Source: Oncomelania hupensis (Eukaryota; Mollusca; Gastropoda; Littorinimorpha; Pomatiopsidae). From it: a stretch of 64,000 nucleotides of DNA. The notes below the pieces were generated by a model. It did not search any database and was not told the DNA's origin. It saw only the letters and a list, made by a program, of their open reading frames with translations. Positions 54,809 through 64,000 of this stretch are shown here, in pieces (the stretch's first letter is position 1; every line of letters begins with the position of its first letter). A program made the translations under genes and the position numbers. Location: positions 58,397,049-58,461,048 of the forward strand of contig CM072525.1 in NCBI GenBank assembly GCA_036898135.1, given 5' to 3'.

Positions 54809-55213
54809 TGCAGCCTAACACACTGGAACAAAATGAAGACCCAGATGAAAGTGACAGAGGAGGCTAGAAATCTACACCACTAACGCTATGTCCTCCGATG
54901 TGATGAAAGTGAGTGAGCTGGGCATGTGGTACAAGCAAGATGATGACCGGGAAGCAAAGTTGATGTGTATGTTTCTTATCGGTGACCCCTGTAGTGTACC
55001 AACAGCGCCTTGAGTTACTCTAGTGGGATAAATACGCTATATAAGAACAATTATTATTCCTGGCACCCAGGCATGCAGGATGAGCCAGTACATTATACAT
55101 GTACAAATCCTTTTTTCATATTGATTTTTGGGGTGTTTAGTTGTTTTTTCCCCAAGATTTGATGGGATGCTAATAAGTTAGCCTTACCATTTTTTCTCTT
55201 TAATTACTTACAG

Positions 55214-55399
55214 ATACCTGCTGTGTCTTTTGCAAATCAAGTGAATCACCGTGTAAAAATATTTGTTCAGATCTACCATGCCTTCAAGAGGAAAGTGGGT
55301 GAGGAGGTTGCACAAAAGTGTTCCAGAAACTTGACACAGTTGTTCAAGATTGTGTTGCAGCTGATGAGAAAGGACACTAATGCAGATGATGCTTTCATG
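55214..55399 (+). CDS. CIDE-N-domain gene, exon E
   Basis: Acceptor AATTACTTACAG at 55,213, donor ATG|GTAAGC after 55,399, phase 0 at both ends and joining exon D in frame. Product IPAVSFANQVNHRVKIFVQI, then YHAFKRKVGEEVAQKCSRNL and a hydrophobic helix-like LFKIVLQLMRKDTNADDAFM. No lesion seen. Confidence 0.75.
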
Positions 55400-57010
55400 G
55401 TAAGCTTGCTTTACATTGAAAAGTAAAGGAGTTTTTGACCTCTGTAATTAATACATATTTTTATCAATGTGGCGTGTGGTTGAAATCCATGCTGTATATA
55501 GGTACTCCAAATAGCGCCATTACTGTGTCCGCCCTATGGGCCAAAAGGGCCACTTTCACTGCAATTGTTCTCTTGATTGTTTTGCCTGATGTTGAATAAA
55601 AACATACCAAATGAATGCCTGAACCTTTTATCTTTTATGCGTGTGTTTCTTTGAGTGAAGTACAAAGTACGAAACGTGTTTTGCGATGCACTGCCTCGGT
55701 TGTGGCAGACGCCATCTTCACAGGGCGCTCTCAACCCCACCTCCATACAAAATGAAATCTCAGTTAGGGAATTAATCTCCAACAAAAAAATCGACCAATG
55801 AAAGAATCTGTACTATTTTGGCTTTCTTCCGGTGCAATTTTTGTTTTAATTCAGTGGGAAATTCATTTTGTGATCTGTTGTGGAACTTTTTGTTGCTTTT
55901 TTAAGATAGCTTCTACTGAATCGATCTGTTTAAAAAGTAGCTCGTTGGAAAGGCACATCTTTTTTCTACAATAATATGTAATCAGTTTAGGATTTTTGAG
56001 TTTACACTAGCTGAGATTATTTAGAAATGGAGAGTGGTGTTGAGCGCGACAGCTACCAATGTGCGTCGGTAATGGCGGAGTACGATGTAACCAAGGAGAC
56101 TGAACCGCTTCATTCGATCGTCAGTGTATCTTCTTGCACGTCGTCATAAGTCAATCTAAAGGCACTTGTTGGTAAGTTTAGCCTTTAAATACTTGTTAAT
56201 AACATTTGTATTGTCGATAAATATATTTCTTCAAATGATAGGCCAATTGTTTATCAATTATTTGAAGACCGGAAGTTGACAATCGAGAATCAATGTAGGT
56301 TGAATGGTATGGTCAAAAATATGTGAAATTAATTAAGATACACCTTTTCCACCAGATTGAACTGGTGACAGATTTTATCTGCATATATTAAAGATTCTTA
56401 GCATTCCATTGGGGTAAAATATGCACAGGGACTTGAGAAAAAACGATCTTGCTAGGTCACGTGACTTCAGCACTGTTTACTTTCGTTTTCATTTACAGCT
56501 AGTGAGCTAGAAACTTGTGGCAGTGGTTAGGCCTATATGTTTTAGGGCAATTTGTGTTGAAGCTATTTTTGTTATTGATTTTTTATTTGAGCTGTTCTGC
56601 AAGCATCCAAATCTCTCTCAATTACTTCAAAACCCAATGTTTTTAAACATAAATTAAATTGCAGCCAAATATAATTTTAACTTATCTTTTAGTTTTAGTA
56701 CTTTTATTTAGCCAGGATTGAGGATATTTTTTTTGTGTACATTAATTTTACTGATATATGCGATAATAAAAAAAAATAAGCAATAGTGATTACATTTTAC
56801 TTTGGTTTTATCTTTACTTTTATGCCATTGTTGCTCATTTGTATGTTATTTAAATTTAAGTTTAACAGTTGTTTGATATGAAAAACTATGTTGTATAGTT
56901 TTAATGTTTATGGTTGCCATTGTAAAGATTTATTATTATTATTATTATTATATTGATGATCCATAGTTCTTGACATACTATTTTGATTTGCCCTTTCCTC
57001 TATTCACTCA
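55400..57010. other. Intron sequence after exon E
   Basis: No repeat or transposon end was recognised. A 40-codon frame (about 56,026-56,148) is followed by a possible donor (GGTAAGTTT near 56,173), but it ends in a stop before the donor and cannot bridge exons E and F. An ATT microsatellite lies at 56,932-56,951. Confidence 0.5.
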
Positions 57011-58109
57011 CAGAGGTGCCAACCAGTACGGATTGACCGTATTTAATTCCGGCAAAGTGAATTAAATACGGAAATACGGTAGCTATAATAAAAATACGGA
57101 GGAGAAGTTGCCGATCGTTTATCCCTTTACCAGCGTAGCGGCCGAAAGCGGCCAAAGGTCTAAACAGGCAAAACGCCCAAAAGCGTCCGTATCAACCACT
57201 GGTTATACTCTCGTGTTGTTTGAAAGATTGCGAGACTTCAGGCAATTGACTTCCAGTTTTTTCTGTTGTGGAAACATTCGACTGCATTTCCACAAGTTTT
57301 CTCTTTGATGCGTTCGTTTTTTCGATTAAAAACAAAATTGAGTGTCTGAAATGGATGGTTTGGATTCTTCGACTGATGAAGGAGAGTTTACAGGCTTCCA
57401 TTTATCAGACATTAAAGTGAGAGAAATAGACTTTAAGTCGGAGGAAGAGATCGGTACTGACATTAGTGTCAGTAGCATGCATGCATCCGATCTTTCAGAT
57501 GGGCAGGGAAGTAAAGAAGAGGAGGAGGCTTGTTTGGACTTTTTAAAACTTTTTTTTTGTAAACACATAGAGTAATAAAAAACAAGACATAACAAGAGAA
57601 GCATAAAAAGGTAGATAATCAAAAAAGAATTTATTTCTGTTCATTTTGCATTTTATTTCATTTAAATCTATGCACTAATACCTAAGAGTAAGATTTGGTG
57701 TTTTTACTAACGTACCTCGAAATATCTCTAAAATTATAAAATGTCTTGCATGTTTAGATCTAAAAAAAATAGACAGACGTGTGCCCAGTAAAGGGATATG
57801 CCAGCGGTGCTTCTGTACCGGTTTCTGGTCTCATAATAGTACTCCTGCACTCAATGAACGTCGCTGTGTTCAACAAGCTGATATTCATGGTGATTCTAGA
57901 GTAAAACAAGTGTGATGTTCAACAAGCTGATTTTCATTGTAATTTTAGAGGACTGAAAAAATAGCCTGCTGTTTTAGAGGGAAGCCTGTTGTTACTTTAT
58001 AGTGTCATTGGCTGGGTTTTGCGAGAAAAAAAATACTGACAAGTGTTAAAAAATACTGACAAACGGGTCCGGAAATACTGACAAGAAGATTAGGGGGTTG
58101 GCACCTCTG
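57011..58109. mobile_element. DNA transposon of the 6-bp TSD family, copy 2, carrying a nested insert
   Basis: Terminal repeats CAGAGGTGCCAACC (57,011) and GGTTGGCACCTCTG (ending 58,109) are perfect. CACTCA flanks both sides (57,005-57,010 and 58,110-58,115). The 12-bp stem near the left end (CCGTATTTAATT/AATTAAATACGG) and the AATACTGACAA repeats near the right end are conserved. Outside the nested segment at 57,120-57,798 the copy is collinear with copies 1 and 3. It sits 136 bp before exon F. Confidence 0.93.
57120..57798 (+). mobile_element. Nested element with 11-bp inverted repeats and an acidic ORF
   Basis: It is bounded by TATCCCTTTAC (57,120-57,130) and GTAAAGGGATA (57,788-57,798), exact inverted repeats absent from the other two copies of the host transposon. 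Inside, 57,351-57,575 encodes 74 residues starting MDGLDSSTDEGEFTGFHLSD and rich in Asp, Glu and Ser, then stops. CCCTTTA-type ends and an acidic N-terminus recall piggyBac elements, but the flanks (TTTAT/ATATG) are not a clean TTAA duplication. A deletion derivative of an unidentified element is the cautious reading. Confidence 0.5.
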
Positions 58110-58245
58110 CACTCACCACCCCACTGCTTTTTTTTCTTGAAGTTTTCTTTTTCTTTCTTTTTGTTTTGTTTTATATTTTGCCTGCTGTGTCATATTAATG
58201 CAAAGCTGTCCTTTTTTTTTTTTTTTTTTTTTTTTTGGTGTGTAG

Positions 58246-58538
58246 CTGATGAAACATACAACAAACTGAAACTGAGTTTCCTGCCAACCAAGCGAGGTGC
58301 TCCACCACGCCCCCCATCAGACTTGTGTACGAATCGACTACTCCTCCAGCTGGTCGCTCTCTCAGAAGAAGACTTGTTTCGTTGGCCAAAAAAAGAAGAC
58401 ATAGATTTTGATGTCAGCTTCCATTTTGTGTTTAGATGGGATTTTGAGTGCCTGCCAGTGATAAATGACTTTAGACTATGGCATGTTCGTTATGTGGATG
58501 ACATTAGTGCAGCGTACATGCAATTGTTAAAAAAGTAA
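58246..58538 (+). CDS. CIDE-N-domain gene, terminal exon F
   Basis: A long T-run and GGTGTGTAG acceptor precede it. The frame needs one base from the previous exon (phase 1). Product DETYNKLKLSFLPTKRGAPP, then LLLQLVALSEEDLFRWPKKE and DIDFDVSFHFVFRWDFECLP, ending MQLLKK and TAA at 58,536-58,538. Exon E ends in phase 0, so either one or more exons between E and F are missing from my model or a lesion changed the frame. The last 170 bp of the exon plus 3' flank is duplicated in tandem just downstream. Confidence 0.65.
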
Positions 58539-59043
58539 AGTGAATTTAAAATGTTTTCTATGCTGTGAAGAGCATTTACATGGTATTTAATTAAATTTCT
58601 CTCAGCCTGCTGATTCCATCAGTATATTATACTTTTCTGTAGGTCAATTAGAAGCCGAGTTGTGAAATATTGGCGTTTTACAAATTCAGCATTGTCGTTT
58701 CATCGCATTTAAGACTTGTTTCGTTGGCCCAAAAAAGAGGACATAGATTTTGATGTCAGCTCCCATTTTGTGTTTAGATGGGATTTTGAGTGCCTGCCAG
58801 TGACAAATGACAAGAATATGGGGTGTTCGTGATGTGGATGATATTAGTACAGCGTACATGCAATTGTTACAAAAGTAAGGCAAATTTAAAATGTTTTCTA
58901 TGCTGTGAAAAGCATTTACAAGGTATTTAATTCTCTCAGCCTGCTGATTCCATTGGTATATTATACTTTTCTGTAGGTCAATTAGATGCAGAGTTGTGAA
59001 ATATTGGCGTTTAACAAATTTAACGTTGTCGTTTCATCGCATT
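58365..59043 (+). repeat. Tandem duplication of the terminal exon end, about 345 bp
   Basis: 58,365-58,709 (from AGACTTGTTTCGTTGGCC to CATCGCATTT) is repeated at 58,710-59,043. The second copy carries a frameshift after DFECLPVTNDK and several substitutions, so it is a decayed spare exon end. It may also duplicate the 3' UTR and any cleavage signal. Confidence 0.9.
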
Positions 59044-60528
59044 TGTTGTACAGTTTTTTGCATTTTTCATGATTTTAAAGGTATGTTTGAAGAATAATTA
59101 TGTTTCTTCATGGACTAAACATAAATTATTTTTGTTGTATGGAATATAGAAGCTCTAGAAAAATGATTTAGTGATTATTCACTTTCATATTTAATGTCTG
59201 GCAGTGGTCAGAAAATGTCAAAATATGCAATTTCAAGTTTGGGGGAAAAAAACAAACGTTAAATAAGCAAACAAAAATTCATAGCTCGAAAACTAATGCA
59301 CATACAGAAAAAGCAAATACACCATTGGAATCAGCATGACATTTCCTTTCATTTAAATGCATTTTCTTTTTAATAGTCAATGTTCTTAAAAAAATGTTTG
59401 GAGTACCTACTGTATACCTTTTGTTTCTTACTCAAAAGTTGCTGATCATATAGGTGTTTTTTTTTTTGTCTGGCATTAATGCATAAAAAATTATTTTTTA
59501 CGAGCTTCTGTACCACTTAAACACTGTATGCACAGTTGTTGATGTTTCAAATTTCATTTTATTTGTTTTGTCATTAAATGCAATGGTAAAATCATTTAAA
59601 TCATTATCTGTTAGGGAAAAAAGCAACAGATATTTTGTCATTTTATATAATATGGAATACATGTAATTCTATCTTTACAAGAGTTCTCCAAGGGTTGCCG
59701 TACTCCTTTCAGGAGAAGATTTTTTTTTTTAATTTGCTCTCAAAATAGACCACACACATTGGTTCAGAAAATCACATAACTTATTTGCCATTGTTTTTCC
59801 GTTTCAAATGTGTTTTTTTAGTTGCTTCTTTGCTAACTCTGGCTTTAGTGCAGCAATCTTGCAGGCTATATGTAAACATTGTGAACAATATATGCACAGT
59901 TTTGATAAATGAATTTCATCATCATAACATCTAAACGATCAGTTTGTGTACCCTATGGCAAGCATTAATGATAAAGAGTACATAATTGTACCCGCTGATG
60001 AATGGAGACACGTTCTTTATCACTTGACCTCACCTCAAAAGTGTATATAATTCGTTATGTATGTGATTATTTCTCAAAGACTATTACGTGAATTATCTGA
60101 TAATGTATTTATATTGGATGTCAATGTCTCTGCAACACGAGTAAGGCTAGCAAATCGATTCATCCCTCCTTGTCACTTGAGCCTGTTAACATTTATTTTC
60201 TTATGTACTTAGATGCATTTATGATCTTTAACTGTAAGAGTTGAGGTCTTTTATTATTAAAATACATATATGTACAAAGTAGTTTTTCATGTAGCTATAG
60301 ATAAAGTTTAATTTCAGTACAGTGAAGATCAAGGTCATCCTGCAGAGAGTACTACAAAATGTGTGGGATTTATATATATCTAACCCGGATACCCACCGCA
60401 GTGGCTCAGAGGTTGATGGTATTCCTACGCCATCTATTCAATAGGAACATTTTTCACCGCTCACTGTTGATGTAACTTTTGTGTGATTATCTATTTGTGT
60501 AATAACAATTTCTGTTTAAAAAAAATGT
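59044..60528. other. AT-rich intergenic stretch, no gene seen
   Basis: No coding frame above background, no transposon end. A GCAGTGGCTCAGAGGTTG string near 60,402 resembles a polymerase III A box but no B box follows. Confidence 0.6.
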
Positions 60529-60534
60529 GATACA

Positions 60535-61560
60535 CAGAGGTGCCAACCAGTACGGATTGACCGTATTTAATTCCGGCGAAGTGAATTAAATACGGAAATA
60601 CGGTAGCTTTTATAAAAATACGGAGGAAAAGTTGCCGATCGTTTATCTTTGCCAGCGGTGCTTCTGCGGCAACAGTACCCCCGTTGGAGTGCCGGGGGTT
60701 TCAGTATAAATAGTATCCCCACTTTATGGAAATTTAGTGCTTTAAATTCCCACTGTTGCTATCTTCCTCATTTACTCTTTCCCATTCCTGCTCTGTCCTA
60801 TCACTCTGCTATACTATCTTCTTCTTCGCTAGATCAATGACTTACCTTTTTTCTTGAAAACTCTTCCTGGACAAGACTCCTTGTTTGTGTATGAGGTCTG
60901 TTGGATCAGCTTGGGAGTGTTGGACGCTTTCTGCTGGGTGGTCACTAGGGCTTCCTATGATGTTAGTATTTAGCAATGTAGGCATTTTATATGTATGTGT
61001 TTTGTTGATAATTTATAATGATGTTTGTATTCTATTTTGTTTTTGTAACCGGGGGTTCGCGTAGTTGAGGTAAACCCTCAGCCGTCCCCTGCGTGGGATG
61101 TCTTTATTGTAAAGTGACTGGCCGGTGGAGGGCATTCAATTTTCCCACTAGGGTTGTTTCAGCAGATCTTTTATGCGGATCAGGGGTTGTCTGGTCCTGA
61201 TTTGGCTCGGAAGAGTCCGCTGGACCTAAAGCAACAATAAATCAATCAATCAATCAAGGTGCTTCTGTACCGGTTTCTGGTCTCATAATAGTACTCCTGC
61301 ACTCACTGAACGTCGCTGTGTTCAACAAGCTGATTTTCATGGTGATTTTAGAGTAAAACAAGTGTGGTGTTCAACAAGCTGATTTTTATCGTGATTTTAG
61401 AGGATTGAAAATAGCCTTCTGTTTCAGAGGGAAGCCTGTCGTTACTTTATAGTGTCATAGGCTAGGTTTTGCAAGAAAAAAAAATACTGACAAGTGTTAA
61501 AAAATACTGACAAACGGGTCCGGAAATACTGACAAGAAGATTAGGGGGTTGGCACCTCTG
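60535..61560. mobile_element. DNA transposon of the 6-bp TSD family, copy 3, split by a retroelement
   Basis: Terminal repeats CAGAGGTGCCAACC and GGTTGGCACCTCTG are perfect, and GATACA flanks both ends (60,529-60,534; 61,561-61,566). With the nested retroelement and its duplicated target removed, the copy is about 425 bp and collinear with copy 1. The subterminal stem and the three AATACTGACAA motifs are present. Confidence 0.95.
60667..61257 (+). mobile_element. Short retroelement, longest copy, nested in the DNA transposon
   Basis: 591 bp flanked by GGTGCTTCTG at 60,657-60,666 and 61,258-61,267, a 10-bp TSD. It starts CGGCAACAGTACCCCCGTTG, runs through TTTCAGTATAAATAGTATCC, and ends with the shared CGGAAGAGTCCGCTGGACCT tail and (AATC)n. 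It has no tRNA-like head and no domain-bearing frame. Because it interrupts copy 3, it moved after the DNA transposon did. Confidence 0.93.
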
Positions 61561-61566
61561 GATACA

Positions 61567-62099
61567 CTGGACTTTAAAAATGTTACGCTTGTTTTGAAGT
61601 TATTCGATTTTTTTTTTGGCTGTTTTTGCCCTTTAAAATATTGAGATGACAACTTCTTTTTTTCTTCCATTGTTGCCATGCAGTAACGGTGCTTTTCGTT
61701 TTGGTCTGTTTCCATCAGTGTATGAATCTTCTGAATCGTGAAATTTATTCTAGTTATTTTCTCACCTGATCTTCGTAAAAACACTCAGCCTTCTGATTTT
61801 ATTCATCTATTTCTCCTGTTTCCAAAAGGCACTGTTGTCATGAACAGGATGTAGTCTTAAAAATTTCATCATCAATGGCGTCATTTGCATTTTACGTCTT
61901 TTTTTTTTTTTTTTAAAATAAATATTATCATGTAAACTTTTGGCGTACACAGTGTCATAGGTGGGGTTATTTCAATCGTGGGTTATTTAATATACTTCTA
62001 TCTACACACAATTTATGGTAAATAATGATCATCTTTATGTGAACATGTACTGAACCAATACTACTTCTGTGTGGTTTTCTTTTATTGGACTAAAGCGCT
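61567..62099. other. AT-rich stretch, nothing recognised
   Basis: It contains a T-run at 61,895-61,914. No coding or repeat feature supported. Confidence 0.55.
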
Positions 62100-62480
62100 A
62101 TGGCACTTCTTCGCGTGTCTTCCTGCAATTGGGCACCTGGAGTTGACATCAAACAAGACGAACGTCAAGCAACATTTGTCATTCCGCAAAACTTCATGCC
62201 CATTGCGAGATGTGTATTGTATCACCGATATAAGGTCTTTCTCGGCAATGAACCTCAGTATACTGTTCAGTGGCGTGACGACCTGAATGAGCACAACAAC
62301 CTACAACCACTTGAAGTGCAAGGTTCGTACACTGACTTTGATGAGCTGCCTTTTCAGCTTCCACCTCACTTGTTCAAAACAACAATTCGAGTGTATTTTG
62401 AGTGTGAAAAACGGATAACAGTTACCGTATACTACACCACCAACACCGTTCTAGCACAAGGTAACTTCTGTGCAGATTAG
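62100..62480 (+). pseudogene. N-terminal part of a putative LINE ORF1-like protein, stopped by TAG
   Basis: 126 codons from ATG: MALLRVSSCNWAPGVDIKQD, then FVIPQNFMPIARCVLYHRYK and PPHLFKTTIRVYFECEKRIT. Family not recognised. After the TAG at 62,478-62,480 the same frame continues sensibly (RGKELRALVALINTLDSHLT, then DAQREEARQ) before another stop, and a frame change near 62,560-62,590 leads into the downstream frame. The likely original was one longer ORF with 62,635-64,000. No splice signals obviously bridge it. Confidence 0.5.
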
Positions 62481-62634
62481 AGAGGAAAGGAGCTGAGAGC
62501 GCTAGTGGCATTGATCAACACCCTTGACAGTCACCTTACTGACGCGCAACGAGAGGAGGCCAGGCAAACCATACAAAGGCCTACCTCTACCTCCAGCTGC
62601 AGGGGCAGTCGCTAAGCGCCAAGCAGCTAAATAG

Positions 62635-64000
62635 CCAACACGGCGCTCCAGCCGTCTCCGAAGGCGGCAACGTGATGTTGATGAGGGTCACTCCCAAACC
62701 TCCCTACAACTAATGTCTGCGCCCTCATCACCTCTTATCTTAACAAGCCCTGCTTGTCGTCGTCAGCGTCAGCAGTCGAACCTCAAGGGACCGGTTGATA
62801 ATTGTATTTGTGCCATTTCATCGGATGTTGATAGTATGTATCCCGCCTCTGATACTTGTGCGGTTGTAAGCTCTGTTGATGGTGACGATGAAATGGAAGC
62901 CGCAACCTGCGGACCTCTCGGTCCACTGCCATCATCGTGCCTGTCCTACGTTCATACCTCTTCTGAAGAACCCCTCTCTCAGCTGTCTCCTCTAGTTGCT
63001 GTTGATGAAGAGAGGGATGACCGCACGGGCAGCAAGTCAGGTGTAACCCCTCAGTCTGACCTGATTGCTCTAAATCAGATCACACTTACCTCTTGCAATG
63101 TAGGGGTTCAAGTAACATGTAACAGTCATGAAGACTGCGTGCCTCTTGAGGAATTTAATCGCGTAACAAACAACTTACGTGATGAAATAGCAGCACTTCG
63201 TTCTGCCATACGGGAAATAAGGTACTCAATGAAGATTGAGATGAACGACTTGGAGTTGCTGGTGAAGAACAAGGAGCGCCCTGACACTGCTTACCAGTCT
63301 GGTACTACAAGCTACAGGTCCTCACATTGTCCATCAAGTCACTCTCAACAGTCTCAACCTAAACCCTCTCAGTCTAGCCCGATGGTTACACCCATACCAC
63401 ATCCTCGCAGCAAACCCTTTCAGCCTAACCCAGTGGTTCACAAACCAACACCACAGCCTCGCACCAAAACATCCAATCCCAGCTCTGTGGTTCTCAAACT
63501 CACACCACAGCAACCCACCAAACGTTCTTTCCAACACAGCTGCCCGGACCTAGAACCTAAGTGTGCTTTGGACACTGATGGTGACTCAAACATGCAAGAT
63601 GACATCAGTGTGTGTACGGAACGTTTAGTACATGAGATTGCGTTTTCCTATACACGCTCTTCACTTGGCAAGCATGCTGTTACTTATAACACTAACTCAC
63701 CTGACTCGTCTGATAATGACTGGCCACAACTTTCAGGTCTGAATTCAAATACAAAAACACTGATTCTGGGCGATTCTGTTGTAGCAGGCCTGCATGAAGC
63801 CAAGATGTCAGTAGCAAGCGAGAAATCCCAGGTTATTACAATTTCTGGGCTGGACAGGTCATCCCTTCTAACAGCGCTGCGGGGTACGGCTATTCACCCT
63901 GATGGCACTCTCTTGGTTCTGCATATTGGCATTAATGACTGCAAGCGTGGTTATGTGCTGGGTAACTCAACGTGGCGCGCAGTCGTTACAGAATGTCGTC
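62635..64000 (+). CDS. Coiled-coil plus SGNH-hydrolase-like protein, runs off the window
   Basis: Open from 62,635 (first ATG 62,713) to the window end with no stop, at least 429 residues. Numbered from that ATG: Ser/Pro-rich start; a heptad-like coiled coil at about 146-188 (EEFNRVTNNLRDEIAALRSA…); a Pro/Gln/Ser-rich linker; then LILGDSVVAGL (G353, D354, S355) and LVLHIGIND (404-409), matching SGNH/GDSL hydrolase blocks I and III. A coiled coil followed by an esterase-like domain is known from ORF1 of CR1-group LINEs, so a retroelement ORF1 is my first reading; a host SGNH protein is the alternative. An in-frame TAG at 62,632 sits just upstream. Confidence 0.6.

Noticed and set aside
56026..56148. 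40-codon frame as the missing exon between E and F
   Set aside because: It ends in a stop before the GTAAGT donor and has no acceptor in the right phase.
60395..60440. SINE or tRNA head near GCAGTGGCTCAGAGGTTG
   Set aside because: Only an A-box-like string; no B box, tail or target duplication could be found.

Overview
This is a eukaryotic, almost certainly animal, genomic window. The evidence is spliced genes with GT-AG introns, tRNA-derived SINEs, APE-type non-LTR retrotransposons of several clades, DNA transposons with target-site duplications (TSDs), and long satellites. The mix of elements (RNase H-bearing I-like LINE, RTE, CR1/L2-like fragments) suggests a lophotrochozoan, possibly a mollusc, but nothing here fixes the taxon.

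Layout. 1-2.4 kb: AT-rich sequence with no gene found. 2.46-17.28 kb: about 11.7 kb of one satellite built from 9-bp modules. It runs in one orientation to 9,487 and then flips at a short palindrome. It is interrupted by a short retroelement (5,059-5,623), a unique stretch (9,991-11,442) and an L2/CR1-like LINE fragment (14,336-15,441). All the very long open frames here come from the 9-bp period and are not genes. 17.3-21.8 kb: LINE wreckage (broken APE/RT element, ORF1 fragment inside a pentanucleotide array, LINE 3' end, CR1-like RT). 21.8-23.2 kb: AT-rich simple repeats. 23.2-26.95 kb: a putative piggyBac-like start interrupted by a complete RTE element with a 10-bp TSD. 28.8-29.4 kb: two exons of an OTU-like gene. 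30.1-41.06 kb: a tandem duplication (spacing about 7.65 kb) containing a short retroelement, a 33-bp minisatellite and copies of the RNase H LINE, one of them split by a nested insertion. 41.4-42.1 kb: a frameshifted host-type coding exon. 44.1-58.5 kb: six exons of one plus-strand gene starting with a CIDE-N-like domain. Its exon phases match across the first five exons. Four of the five introns hold mobile elements and the fifth (B-C) a long CT microsatellite. 58.5-62.1 kb: mostly intergenic, with a third copy of a DNA-transposon family. 62.1-64.0 kb: a coding region running off the window, with a coiled coil and an SGNH-hydrolase-like segment, resembling a LINE ORF1.

How it fits together. 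The reference element is the 6.1-kb LINE at 46,230-52,332. It has two undamaged ORFs and an 11-bp TSD. Its conserved 3' tail (…GAAGAGTCCGCTGGACCTAA…) recurs on at least seven other insertions, and a diverged form abuts the start of the 9-bp satellite. Three copies of a family with CAGAGGTGCCAACC terminal inverted repeats carry 6-bp TSDs. Two of these copies contain nested insertions, so relative ages can be read directly.
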